A DNA stretch of 7,220 nucleotides from an uncultured Caulobacterales bacterium (GTDB taxonomy: Bacteria > Pseudomonadota > Alphaproteobacteria > Caulobacterales > Caulobacteraceae). The notes below the pieces were generated by a model, which was not told where the DNA came from, ran no database searches, and saw nothing but the letters and a program-made list of their open reading frames with translations. Shown in pieces: positions 1 through 5,721 of this stretch. A program made the translations under genes and the position numbers. The DNA lies in NCBI GenBank assembly GCA_903903715.1, contig CAIUZX010000020.1:1-7220 (forward strand), in the 5' to 3' direction. How positions within the stretch are numbered: position 1 is the stretch's first letter; the number at the start of each line of letters is the position of its first letter.

Positions 1-4
1 TCCA

Positions 5-784
5 ATGAGTGAAGTTGCAAAGACCGGCCCCGCCCGGCGCGGTTGGCTGAAGGCGTCGCTGGCGGGTCTGGGCGGTCTGGTGGTCGCCGGTTGCGACAGC
101 CTGACGAGCAATCGGTCCGTGCAGAAAGTCATTGAAAGCGCTGAAGGCCTGACGCGCCGCTCGCAGCGCCTCCTGCTGACGCCCGGCCAACTGGCGCCGG
201 AATTCCGTGAGAGCGATCTGTCGCCCACCTTCAAGGCGAACGGGACGGTGGATCCGCACGACGCCGCCTATCGCGCGCATGTCGCGTCAGGCTTCGCCAA
301 CTGGCGGCTCCGCGTCGACGGGCTCGTGGAGAACCCGATGTCGCTGACCCTGGACGATCTGAAGACGCGCACATCCCGCACCCAGATCACCCGCCATGAC
401 TGCGTCGAGGGCTGGAGCTGCATCGGCAAGTGGAAAGGCGCCCCCCTCGGCGCGCTGATCCGCGAGGCGAAGCTGAAGCCGGAAGCCAAGTTCATCGTCT
501 TCCATTGCATGGACAGCATGGGCGGAGACGACAGCCGCTATTACGAGAGCATCGCCCTGGTCGATGTGTTTCATCCGCAGACGATCCTCGCCTATGAGAT
601 GAATGATGCGCCGCTGACCGTTCCGCATGGCGCGCCCGTTCGCCTGCGGGTGGAGCGCTACCTCGGCTACAAGCAGGCCAAGTACATTGAACGGATCGAA
701 GCCGTCGCTTCGCTCAAGGATCTGCACGGCGGGCGCGGCGGTTACTGGCCCGATCGCGGCTACGAGTGGTACGGCGGGATCTGA
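5..784 (+). CDS. Exported YedY-like molybdopterin-dependent oxidoreductase (putative Tat lipoprotein)
   Basis: The 259-residue protein belongs to the sulfite oxidase/YedY (MsrP)-like molybdopterin family. Such enzymes carry out two-electron redox reactions at a mononuclear Mo cofactor, usually in the periplasm; the substrate cannot be read from sequence. Residues 11-16 (RRGWLK) form a twin-arginine motif followed by a hydrophobic stretch. Val27-Ala-Gly-Cys30 looks like a lipobox with Asp31 at +2, so it may be an inner-membrane-anchored Tat lipoprotein. The fold core starts near residue 100. Cys133 in HDCVEGWSC is the likely Mo ligand, and the C-terminal EWYGGI resembles family members. The length fits a single-domain enzyme without the dimerisation domain of true sulfite oxidases. 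The start lies at the window edge, so its RBS is not visible. Bases 5-8 read ATGA, compatible with overlap of an upstream stop codon; family members often sit beside a membrane cytochrome partner, which would be outside the window. Family is well supported; substrate is unknown. Confidence 0.88.
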   Translation: MSEVAKTGPARRGWLKASLAGLGGLVVAGCDSLTSNRSVQKVIESAEGLTRRSQRLLLTPGQLAPEFRESDLSPTFKANGTVDPHDAAYRAHVASGFANWRLRVDGLVENPMSLTLDDLKTRTSRTQITRHDCVEGWSCIGKWKGAPLGALIREAKLKPEAKFIVFHCMDSMGGDDSRYYESIALVDVFHPQTILAYEMNDAPLTVPHGAPVRLRVERYLGYKQAKYIERIEAVASLKDLHGGRGGYWPDRGYEWYGGI

Positions 785-798
785 CCTCCGTCAGATCC
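777..798. terminator. Perfect 9-bp hairpin in convergent gap, candidate terminator
   Basis: Arms GGATCTGAC (777-785) and GTCAGATCC (790-798) pair perfectly around a 4-nt loop, CTCC. The left arm contains the TGA stop (782-784) of the molybdoenzyme gene. It sits between two convergent genes, where a bidirectional terminator would be expected. No T-tract follows on either strand, so it is not a classic intrinsic terminator. It could instead act as a 3'-end stabilising hairpin. The structure is seen directly; the role is inferred. Confidence 0.45.
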
Positions 799-842
799 TC
801 CACACGCCAATCAAAGCGACTTGAGCGTCGGATGCCTGGGCG

Positions 843-3173
843 TCAGCCGAAGCTGAGCTCGGGTTGTCCGGACTCGCTCTGAACCTGTTCCGGGATGTGG
901 CAGGTGAACAGCGCCCCTTCGCCGGGCGCGCTTTCCAGCGCCACCCATCCGCCGTGCAATTCGATGAGGGCGCGCACCAGGGCGAGCCCGAGCCCCGGAC
1001 CCCCGCGATCTCGTCCGACGAACCGATCGAAGATGTGCGCCTGGACATGATACGGTATGCCGCGACCGGTGTCTTTGACCATCAGCTGGACCTCGCCTTC
1101 GGCCTTGCGGGCGGAGATGCGAACCTCGCCACCGGCGGGAGTCGAACGGATGCCGGCGGCGGTGAGATGGTCGAGGACCTGCGCGAGCCTGCGGAAGTCC
1201 GCCCGGATCACCCCCGCCTTCGCCGCATCCTCGATCACCAGACGCACACCGGCTTCCGCCGCAGCGCGGGACAGCTTGTCACCGACATCGCTCAGGAGGT
1301 CGCTGATGCGCACATCCCCGAGCGACAGCGCCATTTCATTCGCATCGATCTGCGCCATGTCCAGCACGTCATCAATGGAGCGCGCCAGCTGGTCCGCCGC
1401 CATCCGGACCGAGCCGAGATAGGGTCGCATGCGCTCAGGCACCTGCTCCCCCATCGATTCCAGCAGTTCCGCATAGCCGAGGATGGTGGTCAAAGGGGTG
1501 CGCAGTTCGTAGGACACATTGCCCACGAAGTCGCGCTTCAGGCGCTGCGCTTCATCCAGCGCCGCCTGACGCTCGTCGACCGCCTGCTCCAGCTCGCGCG
1601 TCGCCGTGATGTCGGAAAAGGCGATCAGCGTCGCGCCATCCGGCAGGGGGCGGGTCTGATAGGCGACGGCCCGGCGGTCCGTGGTGCGGAACTCGCCCGA
1701 CACCGGCGCCCGCGCCTGCGGACCGGGGTCGGCGACGCGCGCCTTCAGATCCCGCCAGAACTGCCGTTCGTTCATGATCGGCAGGCAGGCCTCGCTCAGG
1801 CGGTCGAAGTCTCCGGCTTGCGTGACCGCCGCTGGCGTCAGACGCCAGAAGCGCTCGAAGGCTTCGTTATGAAGGCGCAGACGCCCGTCGGAGCCGAACA
1901 CCGCGACAGCGTCGTTCAGCTTGTCGAGGGTCGCCTGTTGCACCTGAACCTGAGCGTTGTACTGAGCCCGAAGCTTGATCTCTCCGGTCATGTCCGCAAA
2001 CAGGAGCAACAGCCCGCCGAAGGGATGCGGCTGACGCACGACGCGCAGGGTCTTGCCGTCCGGCGTGGTCCAGAGCTCATCCGGGCCGCCGTCGAGGGCC
2101 TCGTAATAGGCGAGCTCCTTCGCCTTCCACACGGCGTAGTCCACGGTCTCCGGCAGTCGGCGGCGCTGGCGCAGGCGGTCGAGCACCTCGCCATGCGTCG
2201 GCTTTTCCGCAAGCCAGGCCGGCTCCAGCCCCCAGAGCTCGGCAAAGGCGGTGTTGTGGAACGACAGATGCTTGTCCGGCCCAAAGATGGCGACGGCGTC
2301 ATCCAGTCGGTTCAGGGTCTGGTCATGGGCCGCATTGTGCCGCCGCAGCTGCTCGCGCAAGTCTTCGGCGTCGGTGACATCGACGGCGAGGGCCGCAGCG
2401 CCGCCGCCTTCAAGCGGGGTCGCGGCAAGATGGAAAGCACGTCGCTGACCCGCCGCGCTCGCCTTCAGCAGTATGTCCCGCCGCTCGCCCGACGCCGCCG
2501 CGGCCGCCACGACAGCCGCGGCGTTGCGGTCGAACTCGGCGCTTCGACGAACCGCATCGTCCACGCCCGCCGCATCAGCGGCCGCCAGCCAGTTGCGATT
2601 GGCCCAGTTCAGGGCCCCGTCAGGGCCGACGATCCAGGCCGGATGCGGCAGGGCGTCCATGAAAGCCGCAAAGCGCGCCGACGACGGCAGACCTGATGCG
2701 GCCGAGAGGGTCAGGCGCAGCCAGGCGACGGCGCCCGAAACGCGCCCTTCAACCGTCAGCGTCCGACGATGTCCGTCCGCGCCCATGCCGGCCACTTCGA
2801 AGTCGCAGGCCTCGCCGCGATCAAACAGCGCCGTCAGGCTGGCGTCATGCGCGGCGACCTTGCGCAAAGCGGAAACCAGTTCCTCCACCGACGCGCCGGG
2901 CGACAGGTTCAGGACTGCGGCGCAGTCCGCAACGCCGAGCTCGCCCCCGGCAAGGGTGGTCGTCGCTCCCGAAACCGAAATAAGCACGCTGTCAAAGGCG
3001 TCGGCGGCGGCCTCTGCTGTGCGGGACTGGTCCGACTGACGACGCAGAGCCGCTTCCAGCTCGGACTGAACGTCCGACTGTCGTCGCCTCTGAGAGAGCG
3101 ACCAAAGGATCGCCGCAAGCGCCAGACTGGTGCTTCCGCCCGCGGCGAACAGAGCTGCGTCAAAGCCGGCCAT
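843..3173 (-). CDS. divL: DivL, PAS-domain histidine-kinase-like cell-fate regulator with Tyr in place of the H-box His
   Basis: This 776-residue protein matches DivL in architecture. It has one N-terminal membrane segment (about residues 5-26) followed by basic residues, about four PAS-like domains (roughly 59-160, 168-265, 287-395 and 416-525), a short coiled coil (about 525-548), then a kinase-like core. The H-box reads VSYELRTP with Tyr555 where kinases carry the phospho-accepting His; the codon is TAC at 1511-1509. The N-box (665-678) has His669 and Ala673 in place of the two conserved Asn. The G1 (DTGRGI, 701-706), F (FDRF, 715-718) and G2 (GPGLGL, 725-730) boxes are intact. In Caulobacter crescentus, DivL (769 residues, Tyr550) sits at the pole, binds DivK and tunes the kinase CckA, and so controls CtrA activity; its catalytic function is reported to be dispensable. 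The ATG start is supported by AGGA (3183-3180) 6 nt upstream. The gene appears monocistronic in this window. Confidence 0.93.
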   Translation of the reverse strand: MAGFDAALFAAGGSTSLALAAILWSLSQRRRQSDVQSELEAALRRQSDQSRTAEAAADAFDSVLISVSGATTTLAGGELGVADCAAVLNLSPGASVEELVSALRKVAAHDASLTALFDRGEACDFEVAGMGADGHRRTLTVEGRVSGAVAWLRLTLSAASGLPSSARFAAFMDALPHPAWIVGPDGALNWANRNWLAAADAAGVDDAVRRSAEFDRNAAAVVAAAAASGERRDILLKASAAGQRRAFHLAATPLEGGGAAALAVDVTDAEDLREQLRRHNAAHDQTLNRLDDAVAIFGPDKHLSFHNTAFAELWGLEPAWLAEKPTHGEVLDRLRQRRRLPETVDYAVWKAKELAYYEALDGGPDELWTTPDGKTLRVVRQPHPFGGLLLLFADMTGEIKLRAQYNAQVQVQQATLDKLNDAVAVFGSDGRLRLHNEAFERFWRLTPAAVTQAGDFDRLSEACLPIMNERQFWRDLKARVADPGPQARAPVSGEFRTTDRRAVAYQTRPLPDGATLIAFSDITATRELEQAVDERQAALDEAQRLKRDFVGNVSYELRTPLTTILGYAELLESMGEQVPERMRPYLGSVRMAADQLARSIDDVLDMAQIDANEMALSLGDVRISDLLSDVGDKLSRAAAEAGVRLVIEDAAKAGVIRADFRRLAQVLDHLTAAGIRSTPAGGEVRISARKAEGEVQLMVKDTGRGIPYHVQAHIFDRFVGRDRGGPGLGLALVRALIELHGGWVALESAPGEGALFTCHIPEQVQSESGQPELSFG

Positions 3174-3285
3174 CCGTCATCCTGCTGGATTGGCCGCAGC
3201 GAGCGGCGAATCAAAAACACAATAACCGATCTCTTGACGTTGGCTTACCCCCGGCGATGCGAATTTCACATTCGAAGAACGGAGG
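3174..3285 (-). promoter_or_regulatory. divL upstream leader and probable promoter region
   Basis: This 112-nt gap separates the thiE stop from the divL start and is the only non-coding DNA directly upstream of divL. It is richer in A and T than the flanking genes around 3210-3230. It holds the divL Shine-Dalgarno (AGGA at 3183-3180) and a GANTC site. I could not find a convincing minus-strand match to the Caulobacter housekeeping promoter, nor a full CtrA box (TTAA-N7-TTAA). A separate divL promoter is likely from the gap length but is not proven; read-through from P450-thiE is the alternative. Confidence 0.4.
3208..3212. promoter_or_regulatory. GANTC site (CcrM-type methylation) in the divL leader
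   Basis: The sequence GAATC lies about 35 bp before the divL ATG. GANTC is the recognition sequence of the alphaproteobacterial cell-cycle methyltransferase CcrM, whose methylation state is read by GcrA at promoters in Caulobacter. I found other GANTC sites inside genes (for example 871-875, 1139-1143, 1456-1460, 3797-3801 and 5700-5704), but this is the only one I saw in intergenic DNA of the window. Any role in divL expression is inferred. Confidence 0.4.
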
Positions 3286-3933
3286 TCAGTTCGCCGCCGC
3301 GAGACGCAAGGCCGCGTTGAACGCCGCCACCGCCGACTTGGGGCCCTCAGGGTGCGCCCAGACGCCGGCGGAGACGGCGATGAAGTCCGCGCCCGCCTTG
3401 GCCAGGGCCGGCGCCTGCTCCACCGTGATCCCGCCAATGGCGACGCAAGGCGTCTGCATGGTCTCCTGCCAGATGGTCAGCAGTTCGGGTTCGGCGCGGG
3501 TGGAGGCGTCCTTGGTCGCGGTGTCGAAGAAGGCGCCGAACGCGACATAGTCCGCGCCAGCCTCGGAAGCCTCCATGGCGAGGTGACGGCTGTCATGACA
3601 GGTGACGCCGACGATCCGGTCCGGCCCCATGCGCTTGCGGGCGTCCTTGCAGCTTGCGTCCGACTGCCCGACATGCACGCCGTCGCACCCGAGGACGTCC
3701 GCGAGATCGGGACGGTCATTCAGGATCACCGCGACGTCGTGGGCGTGGGCGATCGGCGTGATCGCGGTCACGGCGCGAGCGATGTCTCCGTCGCTCGACT
3801 CCTTCAGACGGATCTGCAGGCTGGCGACGTCTCCGCCGGACAGCGCCGCTTCAAGCTGCGACAGAAACACCTCGATATCGTCGATCTTTGGCGGCGTAAT
3901 CAGATAAAGCCTGCAGGACGGCGCGGCGCTCAC
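3286..3933 (-). CDS. thiE: Thiamine phosphate synthase-like protein (ThiE/TenI family)
   Basis: The 215-residue TIM-barrel protein matches thiamine phosphate synthase, which joins hydroxymethylpyrimidine diphosphate and thiazole phosphate to make thiamine monophosphate in the cytoplasm. Visible family motifs are Gln40-x-Arg42-x-Lys44, Asn72-Asp-Arg74, DGVHVGQSD (84-92), the phosphate-binding AIGGI (165-169) and a VSAGVW segment near the end. Two motifs deviate. The usual G-x-S-x-H is GVTCH (109-113), and the usual GPxFPTxTK is GAFFDTATK (133-141). It may therefore be a second, divergent ThiE copy or a TenI-like relative rather than the main enzyme. The GTG start overlaps the P450 stop (GTGA, 3933-3930) and has no clear Shine-Dalgarno, so translation probably depends on coupling to the P450 gene. 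I see no TPP riboswitch upstream. The family is secure; the symbol is moderately so. Confidence 0.8.
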   Translation of the reverse strand: MSAAPSCRLYLITPPKIDDIEVFLSQLEAALSGGDVASLQIRLKESSDGDIARAVTAITPIAHAHDVAVILNDRPDLADVLGCDGVHVGQSDASCKDARKRMGPDRIVGVTCHDSRHLAMEASEAGADYVAFGAFFDTATKDASTRAEPELLTIWQETMQTPCVAIGGITVEQAPALAKAGADFIAVSAGVWAHPEGPKSAVAAFNAALRLAAAN

Positions 3934-5135
3934 GCGTCGAACCGCACGGTCATGCCGGTGATCTGACGGATAGCTCCGCTCTGCAGGCGGGGGAAGTCGC
4001 CGACCAGCGTCGTCTTCGGCGCCGTCCTGGCGATGGCGGCCAGCGCCTCTTCCAGCTCCGCCCGCGCCAGCGCCTCGCCGACGCAGCGGTGCGCGCCCGC
4101 GCCGAAGACGGGGTGCCAGCGGGGGTGATCGGTGCGGCGGATGTCGAAGGTGTCCGGCGAGGCGTAGACGTCCGGATCGCGCAGGGCGGACAGCAGGGAC
4201 ACCGCCACCGGCGTTCCGGCGGGGATGGTGTAGCCGTCGATCTCGACATCCTTCACCGCGATCCGCGGCACGCCGCTGACGATGGGATCAAAGCGCAGGC
4301 CTTCGTCGACCACGCCCTTTTTCAATCCGTCAGGATCAGCGCAGAACGCCGACCACTGGTCAGGGCGCGCGAGCAGGTGCGCCAGCGTGATGGCCATCGA
4401 GCCGCGCGTCGTGTCGGATCCGGCGAGGATGAGGCCGAGCACCTGGGTGCGGATCTCGATCTCGCTCAGCGTCTCGTCCTTCGCCGTGGTGGCGAGGTAT
4501 TCGGTGATGAAGTCCTCCCGCGGCGCGCGGCGGCGCTCTTCCAGCAGGCTTTCCACATAGGCGTTGAACTCGACGAGGCTCTTTTCAATGGTCTCGCGCC
4601 GCTCGGGGTCGATGAAGCCCAGCGCCTCGGCGGTGTCGGCGATCCATTTCATGAAGACCGGCAGGTCCGACTGAGGGATGCCCAGAATGTCGGCAATGAT
4701 CCTTGCTGGGATCTGCGCGGCGATCTCGTTCACGAAATCCACCGGTCCTTTGCCAAGCCGCTCCATCACCAGCGACGTCGCGAGCTCCGCCGCCTTCGGC
4801 CGCATCGCGTCCATCAGCTTGAAGGCAAAGGTGCGGGACACTGGCTGGCGACGCCGCTGGTGGATGTCGCCATTGGCGAACAGCATGGCCGCTTCGATGA
4901 AGTCGAAAATCGGACCGGAGGAGATGCCCTGCATCAGCTTGGTCTCGGTCTCGATCTGGCGGGTCACGTCGCTGGTCACCAATTCCAGGTGATGATGGCG
5001 CAGGGCCACGATCATGCCGATGCCGCCGCGGGCCAGCGGCGCCTTGGCGCGCAGCTCGCGGATATAGGCGTGAGGGTCTGCCTCCACCGGTGCGAACTCG
5101 AACTCGGGGATGTCGGCCAGGGTCAGGGTCGCCAT
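3930..5135 (-). CDS. Cytochrome P450 (soluble bacterial class)
   Basis: The 401-residue protein is a complete, soluble bacterial cytochrome P450, a haem-thiolate monooxygenase that usually receives electrons from a ferredoxin and reductase. All diagnostic motifs are present. The C-helix segment is HQRRR (92-96), the oxygen-activating I-helix reads AGSDTT (238-243), the K-helix ExxR is Glu278/Arg281, and the haem loop FGAGAHRCVG (344-353) carries the ligand Cys351. There is no signal peptide or membrane anchor. The start is fixed by AAGGA at 5145-5141, 5 nt before the ATG. It is the first gene of a pair: its TGA overlaps the GTG of the ThiE-like gene by 4 nt. No ferredoxin or reductase gene is next to it, so the redox partner must be encoded elsewhere. 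Substrate and CYP family number cannot be assigned from sequence alone. Confidence 0.95.
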   Translation of the reverse strand: MATLTLADIPEFEFAPVEADPHAYIRELRAKAPLARGGIGMIVALRHHHLELVTSDVTRQIETETKLMQGISSGPIFDFIEAAMLFANGDIHQRRRQPVSRTFAFKLMDAMRPKAAELATSLVMERLGKGPVDFVNEIAAQIPARIIADILGIPQSDLPVFMKWIADTAEALGFIDPERRETIEKSLVEFNAYVESLLEERRRAPREDFITEYLATTAKDETLSEIEIRTQVLGLILAGSDTTRGSMAITLAHLLARPDQWSAFCADPDGLKKGVVDEGLRFDPIVSGVPRIAVKDVEIDGYTIPAGTPVAVSLLSALRDPDVYASPDTFDIRRTDHPRWHPVFGAGAHRCVGEALARAELEEALAAIARTAPKTTLVGDFPRLQSGAIRQITGMTVRFDA

Positions 5136-5281
5136 GGGGGTCCTTCATGAGACGTGCGACAGTTGCGCCCCGCACATAGACGCGATCTTGCGCTTCTGAA
5201 AGGGGGACCAAGGCGTCTCAAAACAGGAGCCGAAAAATTGCTGCCTAAAAGACGTGGCTTTCAGGCGAAGGGATCTGCTTA

Positions 5282-5293
5282 TTTTCCGGAAAA
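5282..5293. promoter_or_regulatory. Perfect 12-bp palindrome, candidate operator
   Basis: TTTTCCGGAAAA is a perfect 12-bp palindrome centred about 11 bp upstream of the -35-like element of the ArsC-like gene. Its symmetry and place in a divergent promoter region suggest a binding site for a dimeric regulator that could act on either or both directions. I do not recognise the regulator. The palindrome is seen directly; its function is inferred. Confidence 0.4.
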
Positions 5294-5298
5294 CCACA

Positions 5299-5326
5299 GT
5301 GACGCATTGTCGGCGATTGATGTATC
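5299..5326 (+). promoter_or_regulatory. Caulobacter-type housekeeping promoter for the ArsC-like gene
   Basis: GTGACGC (5299-5305) matches the -35 consensus TTGACGS at 6 of 7 positions. GATGTATC (5319-5326) matches the -10 consensus GCTANAWC at 6 of 8. The 13-nt spacer falls within the published 10-14 range for C. crescentus housekeeping promoters. A start near 5332 would give a leader of about 36 nt before the GTG at 5368. The complement of the -10, GATACATC, also resembles a -10 on the minus strand. Confidence 0.45.
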
Positions 5327-5329
5327 GCC
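5312..5329. repeat. Inverted repeat spanning the candidate -10 element
   Basis: GGCGAT (5312-5317) and ATCGCC (5324-5329) form a perfect 6-bp inverted repeat with a 6-nt centre, TGATGT. It covers the proposed -10 of the ArsC-like gene. A protein bound here would block the plus-strand promoter, and perhaps one reading toward the P450. It could also be chance symmetry. Confidence 0.35.
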
Positions 5330-5367
5330 TGATCAAGCGTTTCGCGGACCAGAAATAGGCAAGGCTC

Positions 5368-5721
5368 GTGACCACAACCCTTTACGGCATCAAGACCTGC
5401 GACACTGTGACGAAGGCCCGCGCCTGGCTGACGGGACGCGGGATGACTTACGTCTTCCACGATTTCAAGTCGCAAGGGTTGGATGCGGCGCGGCTGAACG
5501 CCTGGGTGGATGCGCTGGGGTGGGAGACGGTGCTGAACCGCTCCGGCCAGACCTTCCGCAAGCTGTCCGACGCCGACCGCAGCGAGCTTGACCGGGAGAA
5601 AGCGGTGCGGCTGATGCTGGCCCAGCCGTCGATGATCAAGCGCCCGGTGCTGGAGCATGCCGGCGCCGTGTCCGTCGGCTTCAAGCCGGAGCTTTACGAG
5701 AGTCGCTTCTCCATCGCGTAG
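5368..5721 (+). CDS. ArsC/Spx-family protein, YffB-like
   Basis: The 117-residue, thioredoxin-fold protein belongs to the ArsC/Spx superfamily and is closest in pattern to E. coli YffB. It opens with TLYGIKTCDT (4-13), in which Cys11 is the active-site-type cysteine and the only cysteine in the protein. It also carries LNRSGQTFRKL (56-66) and IKRPV (90-94), both typical of the subgroup. With one cysteine it lacks the CxxC redox switch of Spx and any internal resolving thiol, so a glutathione-dependent reductase role is more likely than an Spx-type transcription role. Real arsenate reductase activity is doubtful and no ars genes are nearby. The GTG start is preceded by AGG-containing sequence at 5357-5359 and 5362-5364. 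Its 3' end overlaps the convergent GNAT gene by 28 nt. It is probably transcribed alone from the promoter-like site at 5299-5326. Confidence 0.87.
   Translation: MTTTLYGIKTCDTVTKARAWLTGRGMTYVFHDFKSQGLDAARLNAWVDALGWETVLNRSGQTFRKLSDADRSELDREKAVRLMLAQPSMIKRPVLEHAGAVSVGFKPELYESRFSIA

Larger units (their letters stand above)
5136..5367. promoter_or_regulatory. Divergent control region between the P450-thiE pair and the ArsC-like gene
   Basis: This 232-nt gap lies between two divergently read genes and must hold the promoters for both. The half near the ArsC-like gene contains a perfect palindrome (5282-5293) and a promoter-like inverted repeat (5299-5329). The half near the P450 gene would form a long leader if transcription starts near 5312; it contains a 7-bp inverted repeat (TGAGACG 5148-5154, CGTCTCA 5214-5220). 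I see no credible small gene here and no TPP riboswitch core. Confidence 0.6.

Noticed and set aside
864..2696. A 610-codon plus-strand open frame opposite divL
   Set aside because: It is fully antisense to a gene with clear domains and motifs. Its translation is rich in Arg, His and Gln with no recognisable motif. Long antisense frames are common in GC-rich genomes with strong third-position GC bias.
3234..3262. TTGACG (3234-3239) as a plus-strand promoter
   Set aside because: No acceptable -10 lies at the right distance, and it would drive transcription antisense to thiE with no gene to serve.
3260..3274. Small hairpin CGAAT/ATTCG after the thiE stop as a terminator
   Set aside because: The stem has only 5 bp, is AT-rich and lacks a T-tract, so it is too weak to call.
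4089..5150. A 353-codon plus-strand open frame opposite the P450 gene
   Set aside because: It mirrors a well-supported P450 gene with every diagnostic motif. Its own translation is low in complexity, Arg/Asp/His-rich and unlike any family I know.
5136..5367. TPP riboswitch upstream of the P450-thiE pair
   Set aside because: I looked on the minus strand for the conserved CTGAGA and ACCTGATCTGG-like core segments and did not find them.
5145..5375. A small minus-strand gene in the divergent gap (76 codons)
   Set aside because: Its composition is like intergenic DNA, it overlaps the promoter-like elements, and it shows no ribosome site or motif.
5368..5721. Arsenate reductase (arsC) assignment
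   Set aside because: The pattern fits the YffB subgroup better, and no arsenic resistance gene is nearby.
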